Source of the DNA: Actinomyces viscosus
Lineage (GTDB): Bacteria; Actinomycetota; Actinomycetes; Actinomycetales; Actinomycetaceae
Length of the DNA: 64,000 nt
Reading direction: 5' to 3'
NCBI RefSeq assembly: GCF_900637975.1
Contig: NZ_LR134477.1
Location: forward strand, 1,798,001 to 1,862,000
Below are positions 27,076 through 36,331 of this stretch, one piece after another. The stretch's first letter is position 1; every line of letters starts with the position of its first letter. A program made the translations under genes and the position numbers. The notes beneath the pieces were generated by a model that saw nothing but the letters and a program-made list of their open reading frames with translations, was not told the origin of the DNA and searched no databases.

Positions 27076-27660
27076 CTATGTCTGCTGGCGCGGGACCACT
27101 CGCGCGGTGATGAGGCCGCAGTCCAGGCAGTGCAGGGCATCGCGGAAGTCGTCGGGGTCGAAGGTGGTTCCTGGCGCCTCACGCACGAGGGTCCAGTACT
27201 CCCCCGTCGAGTCCTGGACCGCGTACCCGGTGTCGCGGAAGCCGGAGCGCTCGTAGAAGGAGAGCCGACGGCGTCGCTGCTCGGCGTTGTCGGCCTCGGC
27301 GACGACGGGCTCAATGTCCAGGACGATGGTGCAGCCGGGGTGACGTCGCTCGAGCTCGGCCAGGATGCGAGTACCCAGGCCCCGGCCGCGGGCGACGTCG
27401 TCGACGGCGAGGTAGAAGAGGTAGAGCAGGTGGGAGCCGGGGCGGCGCACGGTCCAGGTCAGGGCGACGGGGGCCGGCGAGGCCGCACGGGTCGGTCCGG
27501 CGGGCTGGTCCCACCAGGCGACGAGGTCGACGCCGCGCCGCGCACTGAGCAGGTGGATGAGCGCCCAGGGAAGGCGCTCATCCTCGGGGAAGGCACGCAG
27601 GTAGAGGTCATGCGCCCAGCGGTCGGTTCTGCTGGCGAAGCGGATGCGACGGGTTCTCAT
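27076..27660 (-). CDS. GNAT family N-acetyltransferase
   Basis: A 194-residue acetyltransferase. The acetyl-CoA loop appears as VDDVARGRGLGTRILAELE (motif A: RGxGLG), followed by the beta-bulge strand TIVLDIEPV and SFYERSGFRDTG typical of motif B. Substrate is unknown. Its start lies three bases past the stop of the chimeric transposase/ald frame, so its original upstream neighbour was alanine dehydrogenase. Confidence 0.83.
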   Translation of the reverse strand: MRTRRIRFASRTDRWAHDLYLRAFPEDERLPWALIHLLSARRGVDLVAWWDQPAGPTRAASPAPVALTWTVRRPGSHLLYLFYLAVDDVARGRGLGTRILAELERRHPGCTIVLDIEPVVAEADNAEQRRRRLSFYERSGFRDTGYAVQDSTGEYWTLVREAPGTTFDPDDFRDALHCLDCGLITARVVPRQQT

Positions 27661-27663
27661 CGC

Positions 27664-28941
27664 TCAGCCCAGCAGGTCGGCGACGTCGGCCGCGGGGAGG
27701 TCCAGGGCCTGGCCGACCGCGGCGGTGTAGAGCGTCCCGGCGTGGGTGCTCAGTCCGCGGGCGAGGTCGGGGCGCGCCGCGATGGCGCCACGCCAGCCCT
27801 CATCGGCCAGGGCCAGGGTGTAGGGCAGGGTCGCGTTGGTCAGCGCGTAGGTGGAGGTGTGCGGGACGGCTCCGGGCATGTTGGCCACGCAGTAGAAGAT
27901 CTTGCCGTCCACCTCGAAGGTGGGCTCGGAGTGGGTGGTGGGGCAGGAGTCCTCGAAGCAGCCTCCCTGGTCGATGGCGATGTCGACCAGCACGCTGCCG
28001 GGCCGCATGGTCTCCACCATGGCCCGCGTGACGAGGTTCGGGGTGCGGGCCCCGGGCACGAGGACGGCGCCGATGACCAGGTCCGCCCCGGCGCAGGCCT
28101 GGGCCACGTCGAGCTCGGTGGAGAAGCGGGTGCGGATGGTTCCGCCGTTGAGCTCCTCGATGCCGTGGGCGGCCTGGAATGCCTCCACCACCGGGATGAT
28201 CGTGGTGGTCTCAGCCTTGTTCCCTTCCCAGCAGCCGACCTGGAGGGGGAAGCCGGCCCGGTCGACCAGCAGGCCGACGATGACCTGGGGGTCGACCCTC
28301 CGCTCTTTGGAGTAGCCGACCCGCCGCAGGTCGTCCTCACGCTCGGCCTCGAAATAGAGCGTGGTCACGTCGTACAGGCACAGGGCCAGACCGGAGGTGT
28401 TGGTGACGTGCTCGAACAAGGCCCCAGAGATCGCCTGGCGGTAGCCCCGCTCCTGAGCGCGGGCCAGGGACGCGTACAGGGTGTTGCGGTGGGCCGGGGC
28501 CGGCCAGCCGATCTCGGACAGGACCCGGGGAGTGTCGGCCTTGGAGGTCGGCTCGACCAGGCGAGCGGCGACCATCTGCTCAAAGGCCTGGTCACCCCCG
28601 ACCGCCTCACCCAGCCCCAGACGCCTGTAGGCCGAACGGATGGCCTCGATCGGCCAGCCCGACCTGCGCGAGACGATCTGCGGCCTTCGCACCGCACCAC
28701 CGTCACCGGGTGCCTGACCACCCACCTCGTCAGCGTCGTCGTTGAGTGCCGGCCCCAGGTCCAGGACCTGCTGGCCGGCCAGGAGCCGCTGGCGCCCCAG
28801 ACGCATCAGCGCTGCCAGCTCAGCCTCGTCATGGGCCGACCCCAGGTGCTCCACGATCCGGCGCACACCATGGTCCTTGGCCACGACCTGCACGGCCGTG
28901 GCCCCCGAGACTGTCTTAACCTGACGCAGGTACGGACTCAC
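27664..28941 (-). pseudogene. ald: Chimeric frame: IS1634-type transposase N-part fused to alanine dehydrogenase C-part
   Basis: A 425-codon open frame made of two unrelated genes. Residues 1 to about 264 match the N-terminal half of an IS1634/IS4-type transposase (SPYLRQVKTVSGATAVQVV, CLYDVTTLYFEAE, GCWEGNKAETTTIIPVVEAF). From about residue 266 the sequence becomes the C-terminal part of alanine dehydrogenase (GTIRTRFSTELDVAQA, ADLVIGAVLVPGA, VLVDIAIDQGGCFEDS, NMPGAVPHTSTYALTNATLPY). The Ald catalytic N-domain and most of the Rossmann glycine motif are missing, so alanine dehydrogenase activity is lost. The junction lies near 28150. The fusion happens to stay in frame. Confidence 0.88.
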
Positions 28942-29047
28942 CCACCAGATCCTACCGCCGCCTTAGTGCCCCGAAACAACCACCCCACCCCCACAATCCC
29001 AACGAAAAACCCCACCCTGAAACACAAACCACCCCAACCTGTGCAAC
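28150..29047 (-). mobile_element. Truncated IS1634-family insertion sequence (left end and 5' half only)
   Basis: About 900 bases with the start region of an IS1634-type element: an outer end beginning CTGAGTTGCACAGG (minus strand, near 29047), a G/T-rich leader, and the first half of the transposase frame from GTG 28941. The remainder of the element, including the catalytic C-part and the right end, is absent and alanine dehydrogenase sequence follows instead. The outer edge falls inside a second htpX gene. Exact borders cannot be fixed without an intact copy. Confidence 0.75.
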
Positions 29048-29155
29048 TCAGGTGAGCAGGTAGCCGATGAGGATGAGCAGGCCCCACATGCCGCCCAGGA
29101 GGGCGGTGGTCTTCAGGCCGTTGTGGTGGTTGGTGCCTCGGTAGATCGCCGACAT
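29048..29155 (-). pseudogene. htpX: 5' remnant of a second htpX gene
   Basis: From ATG at 29155 the frame reads MSAIYRGTNHHNGLKTTA, then LLGGMWGLLILIGYLL, and stops at once on entering the insertion element. It closely matches the start of the intact htpX at 27042 (NGLKTAVLLGGMWSLLLLLGYAL). The catalytic domain is gone. A paralogue or tandem duplicate of htpX was therefore cut by the IS insertion and a later deletion. Confidence 0.8.
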
Positions 29156-29358
29156 GCCGTCAGAGTAGCGGAGCCACCTGTGCGCGCCCTGTGCAGTCGC
29201 CCCGAGTTACGCGCGCGAGACCGGTGGACATCAGGATCAAGACTGTGGTGTGTCAGGACATCTGGGACGGTGTTGGCGTCTCAGACGTCCTGGAACGATC
29301 TGGGCGAAGTTTGGAAGCGGTGACGTCAGGCGCGCGTGGCACCGGCGGCGACATTCTG

Positions 29359-29431
29359 CACCGGTGGTTGCGCCTGGCACCTTGGGTTGCGTTCTCACCG
29401 CGCCCGAAGGTGCTAGGCGCAACCACCGGTG
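29359..29431. repeat. Long intergenic inverted repeat
   Basis: Arms 29359-29383 and 29407-29431 are 25 bases each with a single mismatch (CACCGGTGGTTGCGCCTGGC in one arm), separated by 23 bases. Weaker matching extends outward from the arms. It lies in the 348-base gap between the htpX remnant and the epipeptide-like permease gene. It could be the terminator of the minus-strand operon or a REP/MITE-like element. No T run follows. Confidence 0.7.
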
Positions 29432-29503
29432 CTCAAGGCACCCGACGATGCGACCACGACACGACCGCTTGTCCCAGGACAGGATTCACCGACTGATCGC
29501 GCT

Positions 29504-30238
29504 CTACTTCTCCAGATAATTCTGCCGCGTCCTCCCGATGAGGAGACACACCCCGACCAGAAGCGCCAGGAGCACGCCGTTCGCGCAGACTAGCTGAAGC
29601 ATCCGATATTCAGGATCCACCACGTACTGCCCCTGAAGCGGGATCATTCCGAGATAGTAGCTCGAGAAATCATCACCAGTCACTGCGCCCACGACCCAGT
29701 GATCAGCAAAACGCCTGACGAGGGAGAAATACAGCGTCGCGAACGCAAGAATTTGCATAAAGACGAACATGGCCCATGAGACCGAGCGCGCCATACCAGG
29801 CCCGGCGACCCGCTTGCCAGCAGAAGCGCCTATGAGCATCATCAACATGCCACAGGCTAGAGCGACCCCCTTTGCGATGAGCCCTAGGAGCACCGCACTC
29901 CAACTAGTCTCGCCTCGACCAGAATCCGGAAGGCTAACGACGGCGTACAAAACCATCAAAAACGACCAGAGAACACAACCGTGCAAACCCGCCATCTTCC
30001 ATCTCGGCAGTGGAGAGAGGAAGAAGATCCTCTCACTGCAAAGGGCCACATGCCGCACCAAGTAATCTAGCGCATACAATGACGCTCCGAATGAGAGCAG
30101 CATGACACCCAGCGCGTGCATCTGTGCCACCATTTGCCCAGATCCCACCCGCCCTGCGACAGCAACGACCAACGCGAGTACCAAGATGGGCAGGAAGAAC
30201 CGTCCATGACGACGCAGGACCATCCTCAAATCATTCAT
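29504..30238 (-). CDS. epeB: ABC transporter permease of the epipeptide-like cluster (EpeB/YydJ-like)
   Basis: A 244-residue protein with about six membrane helices (residues roughly 14-32, 40-60, 80-100, 112-140, 155-175, 215-235) and no recognisable domain beyond that of a small ABC-2-type permease. The ATG at 30238 is used; it overlaps the stop of the ATPase gene by eight bases (ATGAATGA), which argues for a tight two-component exporter. In B. subtilis the YydIJ pair serves the epipeptide operon, probably in export or immunity. Base composition is less G/C-rich than the core genome. Assignment rests on position and topology more than on sequence motifs. Confidence 0.7.
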   Translation of the reverse strand: MNDLRMVLRRHGRFFLPILVLALVVAVAGRVGSGQMVAQMHALGVMLLSFGASLYALDYLVRHVALCSERIFFLSPLPRWKMAGLHGCVLWSFLMVLYAVVSLPDSGRGETSWSAVLLGLIAKGVALACGMLMMLIGASAGKRVAGPGMARSVSWAMFVFMQILAFATLYFSLVRRFADHWVVGAVTGDDFSSYYLGMIPLQGQYVVDPEYRMLQLVCANGVLLALLVGVCLLIGRTRQNYLEK

Positions 30239-30920
30239 GTGCGGCCACCAAACGTTTAAATGCCATCTCGAGGGACCCATCACCGATCCGCCGAACATCG
30301 GCAACCTTTCCAGAGCGGAGCAGCCGCCCGTCCACCACCATCATGACAGCGTCGAAGACGCGCTCAACCCCCTCGATCAGATGGGTACTCAACAACATTG
30401 GAGCCTCCTGACATCGAACTTCGATGATGTTCTCGATCAAGCGATCACGAGTCAGGGGATCGACGCCAGCTAACGGCTCATCCAAGACATATAGTTTTGG
30501 CCGCCTCGCCATGATCAGAGCCAGATGCAAGCGCTCCGACATCCCTTTCGAAAGGCTTCCCACAGGCGCCGACCTTTTAATCGCGGACCCAGCGAGAAAC
30601 TCTTCCGCGACATCATCGCGAAAATCCTGGTGCCTCGCGCTAAACAGATCAATCGCCTGCCCAACTGTCATCCAGGAGAACAAGAACGGCTTATCTGGTA
30701 GATAGGCGATCTCATCTCGACTGGGGCACCTCAGCGCACCGTCATATCTCCCAATATCGCCACAGACCGTCTTGAACAACGTGGTTTTCCCGGCACCGTT
30801 CGGGCCAAACATGCCGACAACACCATCGTCCGCGTCTACTCTAAAACTCATGTCCGAGACCGCACGATGCTTGCCGTAAGACACCGAAAGGCGAATCCCT
30901 TCAACAACAATATCACCCAT
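30231..30920 (-). CDS. epeA: ABC transporter ATP-binding protein of the epipeptide-like cluster (EpeA/YydI-like)
   Basis: A 229-residue ATPase subunit with Walker A GPNGAGKTT (39-47), signature-like SLSKGMSER (122-130, replacing LSGGQ), Walker B LYVLDEPLAG (143-152) and the H-loop in LLSTHLIEG. The ATG at 30920 is fixed by GGAGGTGATC eight bases upstream, which overlaps the stop of the peptidase gene and implies translational coupling. It overlaps the permease downstream. The drug/peptide-export branch of ABC ATPases fits best. Confidence 0.9.
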   Translation of the reverse strand: MGDIVVEGIRLSVSYGKHRAVSDMSFRVDADDGVVGMFGPNGAGKTTLFKTVCGDIGRYDGALRCPSRDEIAYLPDKPFLFSWMTVGQAIDLFSARHQDFRDDVAEEFLAGSAIKRSAPVGSLSKGMSERLHLALIMARRPKLYVLDEPLAGVDPLTRDRLIENIIEVRCQEAPMLLSTHLIEGVERVFDAVMMVVDGRLLRSGKVADVRRIGDGSLEMAFKRLVAAHE

Positions 30921-30927
30921 ATCCAGA

Positions 30928-31737
30928 TCACCTCCAAAGGAACGACACGACAACGAAAATGATAATATAGGCCAATACCCCGAGCGAGACAATCCTCAGA
31001 ACCAGAATGGGCTTTGGCGCATCCGACCAGCCCTCGACTTCCTCAAGATCGAAGCACGCCAATAGCATACGTTGACCATCCGCATTCCACAAGGGCAACA
31101 AGTTGGTGGCGACAAAGATCATCACCAAGGCAGTTCCATATCTCCCCTCCTCACCCAGGCCCAGAACTTCCTGGCACAATACGAGCAGGTTCACGGCGAT
31201 CAAGTTAGCGAAGAGTCCGGCAGAGTGGCAGAGCAGCCTTTCCCTTCTAGGGAGAAGGGATACCTGATTCATTCTAACGAAGAATGCCGGCATGACCCAA
31301 TAGTTCATCTTGAATCCCACCTTGTCAGGACGCCTTCCGCACCATCGCAACGCCAGGACATGACCAGCCTCATGGATGAGCAGATTACTGACAACTAACG
31401 TCGCCGCCAGGACGAGGCCTCCGCCTCCGTTGAGCCTTTCTGAAGCCACGTCTGAAGCGAGATACCCCAGCAGCCATAGCAACCCATTGATCAACATCGT
31501 GAGAAACAGCATGACGTAGACGCCCAGCCATAGCGTCGACAGGCGAGAAGCCTTGTCCACCCAGGCAACAGGTCTCTCCCCAATCACCACAAAGGTCGTC
31601 TTGAAGTAGGTATCGCTAGCGCGATCATGTATCACAACACGATCTCCGTGCCTGACGATTTCGATGTCGTCCTCGCAGCACGACTGCCACGACGGCCGTT
31701 CTTTGAGTCGACTGAGTCGATCGAGTCGGTTTGACAA
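30928..31737 (-). CDS. epeP: M50-type membrane zinc peptidase of the epipeptide-like cluster (EpeP/YydH-like)
   Basis: A 269-residue membrane protein. A soluble N-terminal 60 residues is followed by helices at about 68-95 and 105-125, the zinc motif H122EAGH126 within the membrane, further helices, and LWNADGQRML (about 213-222), the NxxDG-type motif supplying the third zinc ligand in site-2-protease relatives. YydH in B. subtilis has this layout and is thought to cut the modified peptide. The start is TTG at 31737, 20 bases after the end of the disrupted epimerase gene, with GAGGGG upstream. It precedes the ABC genes. Confidence 0.8.
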   Translation of the reverse strand: MSNRLDRLSRLKERPSWQSCCEDDIEIVRHGDRVVIHDRASDTYFKTTFVVIGERPVAWVDKASRLSTLWLGVYVMLFLTMLINGLLWLLGYLASDVASERLNGGGGLVLAATLVVSNLLIHEAGHVLALRWCGRRPDKVGFKMNYWVMPAFFVRMNQVSLLPRRERLLCHSAGLFANLIAVNLLVLCQEVLGLGEEGRYGTALVMIFVATNLLPLWNADGQRMLLACFDLEEVEGWSDAPKPILVLRIVSLGVLAYIIIFVVVSFLWR

Positions 31738-31942
31738 GACGCTTCCATCCCCTCGGCTCAGCGCTCACTCACATATTGAGCCTTGTACTCCTCGAAATCA
31801 TTCCGCAACTCGCTGATTCTGCTCTTGTCTGCGAAGATCACGCTGCACAGATGACAGGCATCGACAACGGGAAAAGGCTCGGCGAATCGTTCATCTCCAT
31901 TCCTCTTGAGTTTTTCCACAAACCACCCCAGGCCTTCTTCTA

Positions 31943-33196
31943 TAGTGTGATTAAAACAAGATTCGTGTTGCTGGTTTTGTTGTTGGGTTGGTGATCGGGT
32001 ATTCGTGGGGCGTCCGATGTGGGGGTGTCGCTTTCTCGTGGGGTGCTTGGCTGCTGGTGCTGGCTTCTTTTGTTGTCGTCTCTTGTGTTGTCGGCGTTTC
32101 GTGTGAGCTCTCGGGTCGAGGGCGGAATATCATGCTGGGATGGACAGGGTCGTGGTTAGTGATGATGAGTGGACTGTTTTGCAGGGCTATAAGCACCAGG
32201 CGCCTTACAGGTTGATGCGTTTGAAGTCCGAGGCGGTCGTGCTGCTGTCCAAGGGTGTGGATACCGCGGTCGTGGCCCAGGTCGTCGAGCGCACGCCCGA
32301 GACGGTGCGCAGCTGGGCTCGGGAGTGGAACCGGTACCGCCTGGCCTCAATCCACACCGGTCACGCCGGCAACCTCAACGCCTCCAGGCTCACCGCCACC
32401 CAGCGCCAGGAGGTGGCCGGGGTACTGTCCCGGCCCCCGTCGGAGCAGGGCCTGCCCATCGGGTTCTGGGACGTGCCCCATCTGGCGGCCTGGGTCTACG
32501 ACCACTTCGAGGTGGAGTACGCCTCTGCCGCCTCCTACCGGTTCCTGCTGCACATGGCGGGCCTGTCCTTCCACCGCCCCCAGACCGTTGACCAGCGCCG
32601 CCCGCCCCAGGCGGACGTTGACCAGCGCATGAGCCAGATCCGTTCCGAGATCGTCCGCAAGTGGTCCGATCCCGAGGTGATGGTGGTGTGCGCCGACGAG
32701 GTGCGTATCGAGCACGAGGCGATCGTGCGCAGGGCGTGGATCCGCCGGGGGGACGCCGCCCGCCTGGAGGTCGACCGCCGCCGCCAGGCCCAGTCCTACA
32801 TCGGCTTCCTGCACGAGACCGACGGCACCGTCGACTTGATGACCCTCGACTGGCAGGACACCGGCACCATCACCCAGGCCCTGATCGACCTGACCGTGAA
32901 GCACCCCGACAAGAAGAAGATCGTCATCGTGTGGGACAACGCCTCCTGGCACCGTTCAGCAAAGCTCACAAACAGCCTCAAGACCATCAAGAACCTCGAG
33001 AGGATCCACCTGATCAACCTACCCGCCTACAGCCCCGACGAGAACCCCATCGAGCACGTCTGGAAAGAAGCAAAGGACAGTATCAGCAACCACCAAAGAG
33101 CCACATTCCCCCAAACCCGACAAGCATTCGAGACCTTCATCCAGGCAAACAAGTTCCCCTACCGACTCACAAAATAATCTCGTTTAAACTCCACTA
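31943..33196 (+). mobile_element. IS630-family insertion sequence with TA target duplication
   Basis: A 1254-base element with imperfect terminal inverted repeats (left TAGTGTGATTAAAACAAG, right complement TAGTGGAGTTTAAACGAG) flanked by TA on both sides (31941-31942 and 33197-33198). TA duplication is the rule for IS630/Tc1 elements. It carries one transposase gene on the plus strand with an A/T- and G-rich leader of about 195 bases. Its borders are confirmed by the exact in-frame repair of the host gene when it is removed. Confidence 0.92.
32140..33177 (+). CDS. IS630-family transposase
   Basis: A 345-residue DDE transposase. The N-terminal helix-turn-helix (about 28-65) is followed by the catalytic triad: Asp186 in VVCADEVRIEHE, Asp266 in VIVWDNASWH and Glu301 in LPAYSPDENPIEHVW, a DD34E spacing typical of IS630. 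The frame is intact, so the element may still be active. It is transcribed against the host gene. Alternative starts (TTG or GTG nearby) are possible but ATG 32140 gives a normal N-terminus. Confidence 0.94.
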   Translation: MDRVVVSDDEWTVLQGYKHQAPYRLMRLKSEAVVLLSKGVDTAVVAQVVERTPETVRSWAREWNRYRLASIHTGHAGNLNASRLTATQRQEVAGVLSRPPSEQGLPIGFWDVPHLAAWVYDHFEVEYASAASYRFLLHMAGLSFHRPQTVDQRRPPQADVDQRMSQIRSEIVRKWSDPEVMVVCADEVRIEHEAIVRRAWIRRGDAARLEVDRRRQAQSYIGFLHETDGTVDLMTLDWQDTGTITQALIDLTVKHPDKKKIVIVWDNASWHRSAKLTNSLKTIKNLERIHLINLPAYSPDENPIEHVWKEAKDSISNHQRATFPQTRQAFETFIQANKFPYRLTK

Positions 33197-34037
33197 TATC
33201 ATAATCTTGAATGCAAGGTTGCATTCTATGCGACGCGCCCCCTCCTCGATCGTGAGTTCATTGGCGTCACCAACCGAAAGAGCGCTGTTGATGACACCCA
33301 GCGAACAGCATGGGTAGACTTGGCCGTCACCCGAGAACAGCAAAACCTGTCCTGGGCACTTCAGGTTCTCGGTTGAGACATGATCGTACGTTATCTCGCA
33401 TGATGCGATGCCCTCGGCCTGCCCAACAGGTGTAATATCGAAACTGTTGATATGCACACCTTCTAGGAGGCCTTCTAGTTGGTCCAGCGTCTTACTGGCG
33501 GGCTCACTTCGCGACTGGCAGATGTTGACAGCGAATTCAATTTCGGGCGCGACATCCCTCACCTTGAGGATGTTCCTCACTCGCTCGATTGGCACATAAG
33601 GCAGATGAAAGGTGTCAGCACTGATCGTGATAGTTCGGACGCCAGCGTCTGCCAATTCTAGAAGAACTCCCCTGGCGCTCGCTTCCGTGATCCCCCAGAA
33701 TCCATTTGAAACGATCGTGCTTCGTTTGCCAGCTCGTTTCAAACGTCTCATCTGCTCCAGTATGAAGGACTTGCGCAGCAACGCCTCTCCACCAGTGAAC
33801 GCGACTATCTTGATCGACGGTGAGGCGATGGCTTCGTCGATCAGACGAACAACTGTAGCATCCTCTAAGTGCCTCTCATCCTTTGGGTGGGACGACACGC
33901 AGCAATGAGCGCATCTGGCATTGCACTTCATATGCGGAGCGATAATCACACGTTGCATTAGAACACCTTGATAGTGGTATCGAATTGGGCGATGGGTGCG
34001 GGCGCCTCCAGTGGCACCCGCACCCACTTCGCAGCCG

Positions 34038-34151
34038 TCACCAGCCAGCGGCAACCCAGTTGTTGCTGACAAGAACCCAACCAAGGTCATCGCTGTCAGA
34101 CAACTTGACGACTCGGTCGTCCACGATAAGCGCATCGAGCAGATCCTGCAT
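34038..34151 (-). CDS. epeX: Candidate epipeptide precursor (EpeX/YydF-like)
   Basis: A 37-residue peptide beginning MQDLLDALIVDDRVVKLSDS and ending DDLGWVLVSNNWVAAGW. The C-terminus aligns with that of B. subtilis YydF (DLWYFVKSKENRWILGSGH): DL, an aromatic pair, V-x-S, N-x-W or NNW, a hydrophobic residue, then G near the end. By that alignment Val28 and Val33 sit where YydF has its epimerised Val and Ile. GGGAGGTGAG lies just upstream of the ATG, a near-perfect ribosome binding site. It precedes the epimerase gene by 79 bases, the epeXE order. The frame is open to a GTG at 34305, so a longer leader (89 residues) cannot be excluded. Confidence 0.68.
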   Translation of the reverse strand: MQDLLDALIVDDRVVKLSDSDDLGWVLVSNNWVAAGW

Positions 34152-34849
34152 GATCTCACCTCCCTCAATCGAGCTCAATTGTCGGTCGATTGGCAACGCC
34201 AACGTCAGGCAGTTCACACCTTCAGCGCCAACCATCCGATCGATTTCGCTCCAGAGTACCACGGGTAGGGGATCGCGCACCATGCGGAAGTTCCCCGCAT
34301 GTCGCACATTCGTGCGGACTTAGGTGTACTACATCGCCCTTTGGCACCGCCAAACTCATCCGAAAGTATGACGGTCGCGACTCCTTCAAGGAGGCTGTGT
34401 CAGCAAGCCGAGGCCCATCTGCGACGCCTCGGCGGCCCCGGGCTCACCTGGAGCAATGATGCGGGAAGCGGATCTGCGCCGGGACGGAGACAGTCGCCGA
34501 TCGCGGCCCACGAGTGGGCAGCGCGGATATGACTTGGCCGCCCGTCGTGCCCGATCTTGGATGATCGCGGGCGGGGATTGGCCTCCGGCACGCACCCAAG
34601 TGGGACGTCCAGAGCGGCGCTGGGCGCTCCTGAGCGACCCTGGACCCTCGAGAGCACCGCCGGAGCGCTGCCCCCAACGTCCCTGCGCGCTGTAGCCGTC
34701 CCTTCTCGCGCCGTCGGGCCCGCAGAAACCGTCTCGGCCCGCTCCCGCGCCCTCAAACTGCGAGGATGAGGGCGCAACGACGGGGCGAGGTGCGGTGAAC
34801 CAGTCCGCCCGGTCTTCCGGGACCTCCCGGCCGCCCCTCCCCCGCTTCC
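34152..34849. other. Intergenic region upstream of the epipeptide-like operon
   Basis: About 700 bases between the candidate precursor start and the end of the ferredoxin reductase gene. The half near the precursor is less G/C-rich and has paired hairpins at 34281-34319; the other half is ordinary high-GC DNA with overlapping short frames on both strands and no family resemblance. It must hold the operon promoter, though no convincing -10/-35 pair was picked out. No regulator gene is present here. Confidence 0.45.
34281..34319. repeat. Two adjacent small hairpins upstream of the precursor gene
   Basis: CATGCGG (34281-34287) pairs with CCGCATG (34295-34301) across a 7-base loop; next to it GTCGCAC and GTGCGGAC can fold with one bulge and a 4-base loop (34301-34319). 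They lie about 130 bases before the 37-residue precursor frame. They may be an operator or an attenuator. They could equally be part of the coding sequence of a longer precursor leader. Confidence 0.35.

Positions 34850-36331
<1,482 letters not shown>

Larger units (their letters stand above)
31758..33958 (-). pseudogene. epeE: Radical SAM peptide epimerase (EpeE/YydG-like), split by an IS630 element
   Basis: The 5' part (33958-33197, 254 codons) has the radical SAM cysteines C12xxxC16xxC19 in CNARCAHC, FTGGEALL, SNGFWG, ADTFHLPYV and CPGQVLLFSGDGQVYPCCS. Reading then stops inside the insertion. The 3' part (31940-31758, 60 codons) lies beyond it and reads EEGLGWFVEKLKRNGDERF... with DACHLC. 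Removing the element plus one TA joins both in frame into 314 residues, close to B. subtilis YydG (about 319). YydG shares TGGE, SNGFWG, YPCCS and a C-terminal CxxC. YydG makes D-amino acids in its peptide by hydrogen abstraction. The split removes Cys283 and Cys286, probable auxiliary-cluster ligands, so the gene should be inactive. ATG 33958 has AAGGTG upstream. Confidence 0.9.

Noticed and set aside
29123..29519. Short plus-strand frames of 66 to 101 codons
   Set aside because: They cross the inverted repeat at 29359-29431 in several frames. Their protein similarity to each other comes from the repeat, not from coding.
34386..34777. Several short overlapping frames on both strands downstream of fprA
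   Set aside because: They overlap each other, have no convincing ribosome binding site and resemble no family known to me.
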